Positions 27,596 through 35,650 of a stretch of DNA of 42,215 bases are shown piece after piece (within the stretch, counting starts at the first letter, position 1; every line of letters begins with the position of its first letter). The translations under genes were made by a program, and so were the position numbers. Where the stretch lies: contig JADGBX010000009.1 in the NCBI GenBank assembly GCA_015231265.1, positions 1 to 42,215 of the forward strand, in the 5' to 3' direction. The notes beneath the pieces were generated by a model. The model ran no database searches. It was not told where the DNA came from and saw only the letters and a list, made by a program, of their open reading frames with translations. This DNA is from Magnetococcales bacterium. Its GTDB lineage: Bacteria > Pseudomonadota > Magnetococcia > Magnetococcales > JADGBX01.

Positions 27596-29665
27596 TCAGA
27601 GATTTTGATCTTCTTTGATCCGTTCGATCTCATTGAGAATCGCTTTTTCGATGAATTCCGGAAGAAGAGCATCAATCTTCTCCAAGACCAGTTCATTGAT
27701 GATCTCATCCACGCGTTCGCCGAACTCGGCCCGCACTGTTTCGGCATCCATAACTGGTGCACTTGAAGTGTCGTCAGAAGAGAGGCTCTCTTCAGCCACT
27801 TCACCTTCCGATTGCTCTTCAGTTAGTTCGGACTCTTCCTTGATCTCCTCAGCCCCATCGATCTCTGATTCTTCTTCAACAGGTTCAGAAGCCTCATCTC
27901 CGGTAGGTTGTTCCTCAGATTCCTGAGCACTCTCTTCCAAACTGTCGTCAGTATCGGTGAGTTCCTCAGATTCCGGAACATCACTCACTGAATCATCGTC
28001 ACCGGGCAGTTCCTGATCCAAAGGTTCCTCATCCAAAGGTTCCTCATCGACAGGTTCAGAGGTGGCCTCTTCGGCATCGGCTGGAGCTTCTTCAATGCTG
28101 TCACTCTCCACTGGCTCCTGAGGTGCATCTTCTTCAGCTGATGCCGTAACAGCGTCGTCAGAGTCTGATGAGAGATCTTCCGTCTCCTGAGACGCATCCT
28201 CTTCAGCCGAATCGGGAGCAGTATCATCGGAGCCTGAAGAGAGCGCATCATCCGGGCGTTCACTTTCGCTCTCATCAGCTTCTTCGGCTGCTGTCTCTGA
28301 TGCCTCGTCATCGTCATCCGACGCATCTTCCACTACCCCAACTTCTTCTTCACGCTCTGTTTCTGGAGTTTCTTCCTCGGAAGTGTCGTCATCCTCTAGC
28401 GGTTCAGACTCTTGAGGAGGCTCATCTGAAGTGTCTTCAGGCGTGTTGTCATCAGCAAGGTCAGGTTCGGCGGTTGTTTCTTCAGACGCTGTCGCTTCTT
28501 CCTCGCTCTCTTCTCCAAGAGGCTCTTCTTCAGAAGAGGGTGTTTCCTCTCCATCTTCAGTCGATCCGCTTTCAGGAATCTCTTTTTCTGTTGCAAGGTC
28601 GTCAGCTTCGGAAGATTCATCACTTTCCGGTGTTTCAGGAGTATCTACTTTCTGCTCATCCGGCTCTGAATCATCCTCAAGCTCTTCAGGACTTACCTCA
28701 CTCTCTGCTGCATGCTGGACTTCATAGCCGGAGAGATCCAAAGGCTCTCCTTCCTCTTCATCACCATCAAGCTCTCCAGCCGCTTCTTTCGGAGAATCGA
28801 GTTCTGCCGGAGTGTCATCTTCTTGTGATAGAGCCTCTTCCTCTTCAACTGTATCTTCGGGCTCCAGATCAGGATCCATGACTTCGTCAACGGCGCCATC
28901 GTCTTGCATCACTTCATCCAAAGCGGCATCCACTTCCGTCTCATCGGGAAGAGGTGTCTCGCCACTTTCATCAACATCCGGAACCTGAGCTTCCGTGTCA
29001 TCGGCTGCCAGGATCTCCTTGACCGGAGCATCAACCAGATGGTTGAGATCTTCATCGACAAGGCCGTCGGCAACCCGTTGTTTCGTGTCACGCACATCAA
29101 CGGCTTCGATGCTGGCCAGCTCTTCCTGAATGGGAAGCTCCGCGCTCTTCTCAAGCGTGGATTCGTCAGCCAGATTCTCTTCATCGTCGGAAGCTGAATG
29201 TGGGTCTGAGTCTATTGAGGTGTCGTCATCTGCAGGTTGGGAAGCACGTTCCTCTTCTGCGTTGATCTCTGCTTCATCGGGGACATCAACATCCATTGGC
29301 TGACCATCGACAGTGACGGTTGCCTCATCTACGACGTCGTTTTCACCGCTTCCGGTAACGTGTACGACGTGGTTTTGTCCTTCACCATCGTCTTTCCCCT
29401 TACCGCCCATGACTTGATTCAAGGAAGCGAGAATCTCTTCTGTCGAGAGGGTGTCATCGGTTGCGTCAGGAGCCGATGCCTCATCCTGATTCCCATCGCT
29501 CATGGTGGCCCCCATCTGTTTCTGAATGTCCCCGTCCATCTCCGATGCCAGTTCTGCCATGCTGTCCGTCATGGAGACTTCAAGGGAGTTGTTGCCCTTG
29601 GAACCACCTTTGGCAAGCGAAGATCTTCTCTTTTTGTTTGATGATTTCGATCGCTTTCTGCCCAT
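27596..29665 (-). CDS. Very acidic PopZ-like (DUF2497-like) protein with giant disordered linker
   Basis: This 689-residue protein has a basic N-terminal tip (RKRSKSSNKKRR), a short helix STEEILASLNQVM at 74-86, an enormous Asp/Glu/Ser-rich region at about 100-635 with almost no aromatic or basic residues, and a predicted C-terminal helical domain at 640-689. Caulobacter PopZ, from memory, begins with the same EEILAS helix and ends with a helix pattern LP-x2-VE-x7-V-x-RI. The end here reads DALLPEFIEKAILNEIERI and fits it. PopZ self-assembles at cell poles and anchors chromosome partition proteins. The linker here is several times the length of that in PopZ. GAGGTG precedes the ATG, 38 bases after the bcp gene. 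The homology is inferred. Confidence 0.6.
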   Translation of the reverse strand: MGRKRSKSSNKKRRSSLAKGGSKGNNSLEVSMTDSMAELASEMDGDIQKQMGATMSDGNQDEASAPDATDDTLSTEEILASLNQVMGGKGKDDGEGQNHVVHVTGSGENDVVDEATVTVDGQPMDVDVPDEAEINAEEERASQPADDDTSIDSDPHSASDDEENLADESTLEKSAELPIQEELASIEAVDVRDTKQRVADGLVDEDLNHLVDAPVKEILAADDTEAQVPDVDESGETPLPDETEVDAALDEVMQDDGAVDEVMDPDLEPEDTVEEEEALSQEDDTPAELDSPKEAAGELDGDEEEGEPLDLSGYEVQHAAESEVSPEELEDDSEPDEQKVDTPETPESDESSEADDLATEKEIPESGSTEDGEETPSSEEEPLGEESEEEATASEETTAEPDLADDNTPEDTSDEPPQESEPLEDDDTSEEETPETEREEEVGVVEDASDDDDEASETAAEEADESESERPDDALSSGSDDTAPDSAEEDASQETEDLSSDSDDAVTASAEEDAPQEPVESDSIEEAPADAEEATSEPVDEEPLDEEPLDQELPGDDDSVSDVPESEELTDTDDSLEESAQESEEQPTGDEASEPVEEESEIDGAEEIKEESELTEEQSEGEVAEESLSSDDTSSAPVMDAETVRAEFGERVDEIINELVLEKIDALLPEFIEKAILNEIERIKEDQNL
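28016..28045 (-). repeat. 15-bp perfect tandem repeat inside the acidic-protein gene
   Basis: ATCCAAAGGTTCCTC occurs twice in direct succession (28016-28030 and 28031-28045), with a degenerate third copy next to it. On the coding strand it encodes repeated DEEPL. It indicates growth of the acidic linker by slippage or short duplications. Confidence 0.85.
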
Positions 29666-29703
29666 GGTTCACCTCGTAGACATCGTCTGCAACGTCGTCT
29701 CTA

Positions 29704-30180
29704 TCACTCACCGAGAAGGGAGAACGCTTCGTCACGCACTTTGGCGACATGCTCCTTAACCCGGACTTTGGCGTAGCTCTTTTTAATGATGCCTTCATGA
29801 TCGACGATAAATGTCGAACGCACGATCCCCATATAGGTGCGTCCGTAGTTCTTCTTCTCCTGCCAGACACCGAACGCCTCACACAGCGCCCCTTCCTTGT
29901 CACTGAGCAGAGTGAAAGTGAGTTCGTGCTTGGTGCAGAAGTTGGTATGGGATTTCACCGAGTCCTTCGAGATTCCGATGATGGTCAAGCCTTCATCGGA
30001 GAATGACTGCAACATCTCCTGAAAATCCTTCGCTTCGGTGGTACAACCGGGGGTGTTGTCTTTGGGATAGAAATAGAAGACAGCCCCTTTCTCACCGATC
30101 AACTCTTTCAAGCTGCGCAGGTCGCCGTTCTGGTCTTCACAGCTCAGGTCGGGAATTGATGTACCTTCAGCCAGCAACAT
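29704..30180 (-). CDS. bcp: Thioredoxin-dependent peroxiredoxin, Bcp/PrxQ type
   Basis: This 158-residue peroxiredoxin reduces peroxides through a peroxidatic cysteine in PKDNTPGCTTEA (Cys46 from this start). The resolving cysteine five residues later, found in E. coli Bcp, is Lys here. Cys82 in SVKSHTNFCTKHEL sits 36 residues downstream, as in the beta-type PrxQ of Xylella, so a different disulfide is expected. I chose ATG 30180 because GGAG lies about 8 bases upstream. The ATG two codons earlier (30186) would sit too close to it. It heads or lies within the run leading to the PopZ-like gene and nadC. Confidence 0.9.
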   Translation of the reverse strand: MLLAEGTSIPDLSCEDQNGDLRSLKELIGEKGAVFYFYPKDNTPGCTTEAKDFQEMLQSFSDEGLTIIGISKDSVKSHTNFCTKHELTFTLLSDKEGALCEAFGVWQEKKNYGRTYMGIVRSTFIVDHEGIIKKSYAKVRVKEHVAKVRDEAFSLLGE

Positions 30181-30266
30181 GATCATTCTCCGTACGGATT
30201 CATCCAGGTGAGCACGCCTTCATAACTCGTAAGGCAAGAGGGTGACGCGTTTTATTCTCGATTCAA

Positions 30267-31427
30267 CTACCATCCGAGTTGCAGTCTGACAGAGTCGAGA
30301 AGTGTTCTGAAGAACCCCCCTTCCGCAACCTCTGCTCCGGCGACTACTGGACGGCTCAAGAGCTCTTCCTTACCCAGTTTGACCACCAGTGTCCCCACTT
30401 TCTGTCCATCGTGAATGGGGGCGAGAATCGGATCATCATAGAGCAGTCCCACTTCCAGGGTATCACGCTCTTTACGAGGAACCGTAACCAACAGTGGATC
30501 GCGAATCACACCCTCGACGTGATCGTTATCCCCTTTCCAGATTCTCAGACGGCGCACCAAGGAGTTGGCTTCGAACAGACGCACCGTTTCATAGGTTCGA
30601 TTTCCGAACCGCAACAGTCGCAACGCCTCCTCTTCACGTGTCTTGATGCGGTCGGCTCCCATGATGACGGCAGCCAGGCGTTGGCCGTCGTTTTCATTGG
30701 TCGCGATGAGGCAGTAACCGGCGGCGCGGGTGTGGCCTGTTTTCAGTCCGGTGATGGAAGGGTCACGCCAGAGAAGGCGATTGCGGTTGTATTGGCGGAT
30801 GCCATTGAAGGTGTACTGCTTCTCTTTGGCATAATGGGCGTACTGTGGAAAGTGCCGAACGATGGAGCTGGCCAGAATGAACATGTCCCGAGCCGTGGAG
30901 AAGTGGCCCTCCGTGGGCATGCCCGAGGAGTTCATGAAATTGGAGTTATGCAGTCCCAGATCCTTGGCTTTCTGATTCATCAGATCAGCAAAACCCTTCT
31001 CCGAGCCACCAATGTGTTCGGCGACGACCATGCAGGCGTCATTTCCGCTCTGAACGGCTATGCCACGAATGAGATCCTCAACCCGCACTTTGTCTCCAAC
31101 ATGGACAAAAGTCTTGGAGCCCCCCATTCTCCACGCTTTTTCACTCACCGGCAGGCGTTGATCCAGGCTCAGATTACCATTGGCCAACGCTTCATAGACC
31201 AGATAGAGGGTCATCACCTTGGTCAGTGAAGCCGGAGGTACCCGGACGTCGGCTTCCTGAGAGAAGAGGATTGTGCCTGAATCAACATCTCCGAGCACGG
31301 CTGCCCGGCTTTTGACCCTGAACGGCAGGCCCTCCGAAAGCGCCTCTGATACCGGTATCAGCATCAGAATAAGAGCCATAACCACCACAATGCCGTGGAA
31401 CATGCGAAATTCTGTTCGTAGCCTCAT
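30267..31427 (-). CDS. D-alanyl-D-alanine carboxypeptidase, PBP5/6 type
   Basis: This serine-type carboxypeptidase has about 386 residues and trims the terminal D-Ala of peptidoglycan pentapeptides in the periplasm. The signal peptide covers about 1-31. The penicillin-binding motifs are SLTK (67-70), SGN (127-129) and KTG (229-231), followed by the beta-rich C-terminal domain that usually carries a membrane-anchoring amphipathic helix (FFRTLLDSVRLQLGW). The frame is open from TTG 31436, but ATG 31427 gives a conventional signal peptide. It follows rlpA by 67 bases in a wall-remodelling cluster. DacA and DacC cannot be told apart here. Confidence 0.92.
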   Translation of the reverse strand: MRLRTEFRMFHGIVVVMALILMLIPVSEALSEGLPFRVKSRAAVLGDVDSGTILFSQEADVRVPPASLTKVMTLYLVYEALANGNLSLDQRLPVSEKAWRMGGSKTFVHVGDKVRVEDLIRGIAVQSGNDACMVVAEHIGGSEKGFADLMNQKAKDLGLHNSNFMNSSGMPTEGHFSTARDMFILASSIVRHFPQYAHYAKEKQYTFNGIRQYNRNRLLWRDPSITGLKTGHTRAAGYCLIATNENDGQRLAAVIMGADRIKTREEEALRLLRFGNRTYETVRLFEANSLVRRLRIWKGDNDHVEGVIRDPLLVTVPRKERDTLEVGLLYDDPILAPIHDGQKVGTLVVKLGKEELLSRPVVAGAEVAEGGFFRTLLDSVRLQLGW

Positions 31428-31494
31428 GAAACCCAATCCAATCTTCTATTTTTCAACACGATGATGATCGTTGCAGATGATCTCTCACGGGAGA

Positions 31495-32391
31495 TCACTT
31501 CGTTACCACCTGCCGTCCGCCGAAACCGAGATTTGCCAACGATTCCAGAATAGTGCCAGCCTCCTGGGTCGATGAAAACGGTCCCAACCGCACACGATAG
31601 AAAGGTGTTCCATCCACATCGACTTGCTGAATATGGGATGGTCCCACCGATTGCAGTTTGAGTGCAAGTCTTCGAGCGTTGGTTAATCGGCTGAAGGCTC
31701 CGACCTGAACAAACAGACCACTGTCAGTGTCAGGTGCGCGGGCGGCTGCGACCGGGGCTGCTCTCTTGGTCTGTATGGTGCTGTCCGGAGCACCATCCTT
31801 CATTGTGACCGGTTTGACCGGTCCCATGGAAGGATCATAACGAATTACCCGATAATTTTTTGGTATGGCGGGGTCGTTCTTCGGCAACGCCTCAACCCGG
31901 ACTCTGGCTGTACCCTTTTTGAGATAATCGAGCCGCTTGGCAGCTTCATAAGAGAGGTCGATCAAACGATCCTTGACGAAGGGGCCCCTGTCATTGACAC
32001 GGATGACCAGTGTTCGACCATTCTCCAGATTTGTGACACGCACCCATGTGGGTAGAGGAAGAACGGTGTGCGCAGCCGATGGCTTCCGCATGTCATACAG
32101 CTCGCCGTTGGCCGTGGGGCGGCCATGAAACGCCTTGCCGTACCAGGAGGCGATCCCTTCCGCGCGGTAACCTTTTGCGCTTAGAAGCGGTGTATAGGTG
32201 ATGCCAAACGCCTTGTAGGGGCGTTGTGTCGAGCGTCGCTCCTGGGTGGCGACCACGTTTTCCGATGCGTTCTCCTCTGACTGGAGAGGGTTCCATCCCG
32301 TGCAGCCGCTCAGGGTAAACATGGTGAAAACCAGCAGCCAAAGAGCACGCTGATCGGTGGAAAGGTGAGCCATCCGTGGGTTTATCGTCAT
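31495..32391 (-). CDS. rlpA: RlpA-like lipoprotein septal-ring lytic transglycosylase
   Basis: This 298-residue protein is an outer-membrane-type lipoprotein with lipobox LSGC (Cys30). A double-psi beta-barrel follows (GIASWYGKAFHGRPTANGE, AAHTVLPLPTWVRVTNL, VIRVNDRGPF) and then a C-terminal SPOR domain from about 222 (GLFVQVGAFSRLTNARRLA). RlpA of Pseudomonas cleaves naked glycan strands at the septum. The Asp and His of that active site are present here. The start codon overlaps the mltB stop (32388-32391), so the two hydrolases are translationally coupled. Confidence 0.92.
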   Translation of the reverse strand: MTINPRMAHLSTDQRALWLLVFTMFTLSGCTGWNPLQSEENASENVVATQERRSTQRPYKAFGITYTPLLSAKGYRAEGIASWYGKAFHGRPTANGELYDMRKPSAAHTVLPLPTWVRVTNLENGRTLVIRVNDRGPFVKDRLIDLSYEAAKRLDYLKKGTARVRVEALPKNDPAIPKNYRVIRYDPSMGPVKPVTMKDGAPDSTIQTKRAAPVAAARAPDTDSGLFVQVGAFSRLTNARRLALKLQSVGPSHIQQVDVDGTPFYRVRLGPFSSTQEAGTILESLANLGFGGRQVVTK

Positions 32392-33404
32392 GGTGTTGTC
32401 GTGTCGATCAAGCTGTCGGAGAACTCACGCACCACCATGGCAAAACGTCGTGAATTGTTCCAACGGGTGATGACGTAGAAATTGTTAAAGACCATATGAT
32501 AAACCGGACCACGCTTCCCTTCCAGCATGATCAGTGCAGCTTTCTGTTCGGGGGCAGGTAGAGGCTCTCCCTGGCTGACTCCGACACCCTTGCGAGCCCA
32601 CGATTTCCAGGTTTTCATCTTTCTTAGTGAAGAGGAAACCATGTCCCTGTTCACTGACGATCCATCAACGGAAGTCGCAAAGCGCCCTCCTCGAACCCAG
32701 CCATGTCCATGCAGATAGTTGGCAATGGAGGCCAGAACATCGGGCGTGGAGCCGAAGACATCTCTGGAGCCGTCACCATTATGGTCCACAGCATAGCGGC
32801 GCATGGTGTCCGGAATCATCTGTACCTGACCCATGGCACCGGCATAGGAGCCCTTCATGGTTGAAGGATCCCACCCCTGCTCTCGGCACAAGAGCAGAAA
32901 GGCGCGAAACTGTTCACGAAAAAAAGTCGCGCGTCGCGGATAGTCCGTTGCGAGCGTGAAGAGTGTTCGAAGCACCGGGTGTTTGCCCATATAGCTGCCG
33001 AAACGGCTCTCAATACCCCACAGTGCAACGACAACGTTACCCGGTACACCGTAGCGCTGCTCAATCTCCAAGAGCAGGTCAGCGTGCTGTCTCAGTAACC
33101 GCCTCCCCTTTGCAACGGCTTTGCGGGTGAGAAACAGCGTTCGATAGTGGTGATAGGGTTTCGCCTCCGCTTGGCGGTTCATCGCCTGGATAACCCGTGT
33201 ATAGGGTTGCAGCGGCGACAGAAGGGTGTTGAGCCAAGCCCTATCGAAGCGATCCTTAGTCACCAAATCCATGAGCCAAGGGTGTTTGTCAACGATATCA
33301 CCCTGGGCACACACTGATCCTGGAACCGACACCAGAATGAGGCCGGCGCCAAGTCCGGCCATGCAGGTTCTTCGTGAAATCTCAGTCTCTTCCGGCGCGG
33401 TCAC
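32388..33404 (-). CDS. Lytic murein transglycosylase, MltB family, with Tat-like signal
   Basis: This 338-residue enzyme cleaves the MurNAc-GlcNAc bond to yield anhydro-MurNAc ends. The catalytic Glu132 lies in ALWGIESRFGS. GSYAGAMGQVQMIPDTMRRY and DVLASIANYLHGHGW are MltB/SLT_2 signatures. The N-terminus reads EISRRTCMAGLGAGL followed by a hydrophobic stretch and VCAQG, which resembles a twin-arginine signal (Arg11-Arg12) rather than the usual lipoprotein signal. It is divergent from the ABC exporter genes, with 266 bases between them. It heads the minus-strand run that continues through rlpA. Confidence 0.88.
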   Translation of the reverse strand: MTAPEETEISRRTCMAGLGAGLILVSVPGSVCAQGDIVDKHPWLMDLVTKDRFDRAWLNTLLSPLQPYTRVIQAMNRQAEAKPYHHYRTLFLTRKAVAKGRRLLRQHADLLLEIEQRYGVPGNVVVALWGIESRFGSYMGKHPVLRTLFTLATDYPRRATFFREQFRAFLLLCREQGWDPSTMKGSYAGAMGQVQMIPDTMRRYAVDHNGDGSRDVFGSTPDVLASIANYLHGHGWVRGGRFATSVDGSSVNRDMVSSSLRKMKTWKSWARKGVGVSQGEPLPAPEQKAALIMLEGKRGPVYHMVFNNFYVITRWNNSRRFAMVVREFSDSLIDTTTP

Positions 33405-33670
33405 ATCTTCACTCCCGTGAACGATCGGTAGTATTCGTCGTTAATGTGGTCTCAGCATGCCAGAGAGGGTGGGTTCCATGGAAGGGGTGTTACGCAATAA
33501 ATCAAATCCACCGACGTGATATTCACCTTTTCAGGATTAAGAAATTACAACCAGAGATGAAAGAGGAGTGCTCGTTCAAGTGTTGGCCATGAATGCAGCA
33601 CCGCGCATCCTTTCCCCGGTTACGCTATCCTGACGATACGAGAGCACATCATTTCTGACAGGCATCCCTC

Positions 33671-35650
33671 ATGGAACGAGTCGGTCATTCATCCAGCGCT
33701 TCTGATACCCTTGCCCCTGCCAAGAGACGAAAAACCGGGCGATTAGCGGTGCTTCTGCCACACTATCGCAAGAATCGTTTCGCTTTCATCATGGGCTTTC
33801 TACTGCTGGTTCTCACCAGTTTGACGGCGGTCTCAATCCCCTACCTGCTCAAAATGGGGATTGATCAGCTCTCTGAGGCGACCAGGAACGGCCTGATCGA
33901 GATGTGGTGGATTGTATTCGCGATAATCGTGTTGGCTCTGCTCCATGCCGGTTTTCGCATTGGTAGCCGATACTGGATCTTCAGTATCGGACGGCGGGTG
34001 GAGTATGACCTGCGGGGCCGGGTTCTTCAGACTGTCCAGTCTCTTGATCAGGGCTATCTGGATGGAACCAAGATTGGAGATCTGACTGCTCGCGGATCCC
34101 GTGACGTTATTGCTTTGCGGATGTTCATGGGGGCCGGTTTTCTGCAGGTGTCCAATGCGTTATTGATCTATGCGGCTGTCGTACCCATGATGTTGAGTCT
34201 TGATCCCGTTCTGGCTGTGGCGGCACTCTCTCCTCTGCCCCTTGTTCTGCTCGGTGCAAGACTCTTGACGCGACGGCTCTACCGTTACAGCCGTGTGGTT
34301 GCCGATCGATTTGGTACAGTTTCCGGTTTTGTGCAGGAGTCTCTTGCAGGGATAGAAACCCTGCGCAATCACGCTCGGGAGTCCCACTGGCAGAAGCGCT
34401 TTGATGCTACGGCTGATGATCTGTTCAAAGCCCATCTCGATCATGCTCGAATTCAGGGCGCTTTTGCTCCGTTGATGGTGCTGGCCGGTGGTTTGGGGGC
34501 TCTTGTTATTCTTTTTCTCGGCTCCGAGCGCATCGTTGCCGGTACGATGACTATCGGCGATTATGTCGCTTTCAACGGCTATCTGGCTCTGCTGGTGATG
34601 CCCACCATCGGTTTTGGTTGGATTCTGTCGGTTCTTCAGCGTGGTTTGGCAGCTCTGGATCGTCTCGTCGAGTTGTTTGACGCACCGGTCGATCCCGGTC
34701 TGGCCGGAGTGCTTGAAACGTCGGAGAGATCCTCTCGAATCAACACTATCAATCGTCCTCGTTCTTCTGAATGGTCACCACCGGAAATCCAAGTCCGCAG
34801 GCTCACATTCAGCTACAACTCCCCTGGACATTCTGTAGCGAGTGCTGAAAAAGCGGATAACTCGGAACCGGCGATTGAGGAGATTACGCTCACTCTGAAT
34901 CCTGGATCATTCGTCGGTCTGGTCGGACCGGTGGGCTCTGGGAAAAGTACTTTATTAAACGTTTTGGCCAGGGTACGGCGGCCCCCTGATGCAACAGTGT
35001 TCTTGGATGGCAGAGATATCAATGACTGCAGTGAATCGGAACTGCGTGCTCTGCTTAGCATGGCGCCTCAGGAGAGTCATCTCTTCTCTGCATCGATCCG
35101 TGAGAATCTCCTCTACGGGGTAGACAACGTTCTGAACCAATCAGCAGAATCTGACCGACTCAAACAACGGGATGACCTTGCTTGGAAGATGGCGCATCTC
35201 TCTGACTTTGATGAGGAGATTCGTTCATTTCCCGATGGTCTTGATACTCTTGTAGGTGAGCGTGGCATCACTCTTTCCGGTGGTCAGCGCCAGAGGGCAA
35301 CCTATGCCAGAGCACTGGCGGTAGACCCGGCTATTCTGCTCCTCGACGACATCTTTTCCCATGTGGACGCCAAAACCGAGTTTCGAATGCTGGAGCGCTT
35401 GTTGGGCACGGTGATCGGTTCTGACCACACTGTCGCCAAACGAACGTTGGTCTTGGTTTCCCATCGGATCGAGACGCTTAAGAGAGCCGATTCCATACTG
35501 GTTATGGATAAGGGGCACATTGTGGCCACGGGCAGGTATGACGATCTCTTGGAGAAGAGTCCGCTCTTTCAGAGTCTGCACACTGCCATGCAACGCAAGA
35601 CGGCGATGGAGTCTCTGGAAAAGACGGTTCTACCCAGGATCGAGTCATGA
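33671..35650 (+). CDS. ABC exporter half-transporter, MdlA-like, degenerate ATP site
   Basis: This 659-residue protein joins a six-helix exporter domain (about 35-330) to a nucleotide-binding domain. Walker A is GPVGSGKSTLL (about 418-428), the signature [15 protein letters not shown] (about 534) and Walker B ILLLDDIFSHVDAKTE (about 555). The residue after the Walker B Asp is Asp instead of the catalytic Glu, as in MdlA and in the degenerate half of heterodimeric exporters. It overlaps the next half-transporter gene by ATGA (35647-35650), which supports a heterodimer. The N-terminal 30 residues are polar. The substrate is unknown: lipid, peptide or drug are all possible. Confidence 0.9.
   Translation: MERVGHSSSASDTLAPAKRRKTGRLAVLLPHYRKNRFAFIMGFLLLVLTSLTAVSIPYLLKMGIDQLSEATRNGLIEMWWIVFAIIVLALLHAGFRIGSRYWIFSIGRRVEYDLRGRVLQTVQSLDQGYLDGTKIGDLTARGSRDVIALRMFMGAGFLQVSNALLIYAAVVPMMLSLDPVLAVAALSPLPLVLLGARLLTRRLYRYSRVVADRFGTVSGFVQESLAGIETLRNHARESHWQKRFDATADDLFKAHLDHARIQGAFAPLMVLAGGLGALVILFLGSERIVAGTMTIGDYVAFNGYLALLVMPTIGFGWILSVLQRGLAALDRLVELFDAPVDPGLAGVLETSERSSRINTINRPRSSEWSPPEIQVRRLTFSYNSPGHSVASAEKADNSEPAIEEITLTLNPGSFVGLVGPVGSGKSTLLNVLARVRRPPDATVFLDGRDINDCSESELRALLSMAPQESHLFSASIRENLLYGVDNVLNQSAESDRLKQRDDLAWKMAHLSDFDEEIRSFPDGLDTLVGERGITLSGGQRQRATYARALAVDPAILLLDDIFSHVDAKTEFRMLERLLGTVIGSDHTVAKRTLVLVSHRIETLKRADSILVMDKGHIVATGRYDDLLEKSPLFQSLHTAMQRKTAMESLEKTVLPRIES

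Noticed and set aside
28016-28250. Short repeats considered as a CRISPR array
   Set aside because: The repeats are in frame within a coding sequence, adjacent without spacers, and encode DEEPL-type acidic peptides.
28168-28881. Plus-strand open frame rich in Leu, His and Pro
   Set aside because: It is antisense to the acidic-protein gene. Asp/Glu/Ser codons read in reverse give exactly this composition.
30279-31229. Long plus-strand open frame of 316 codons
   Set aside because: It is antisense to the D-alanyl-D-alanine carboxypeptidase gene with all its motifs. The open frame follows from codon bias on the other strand.
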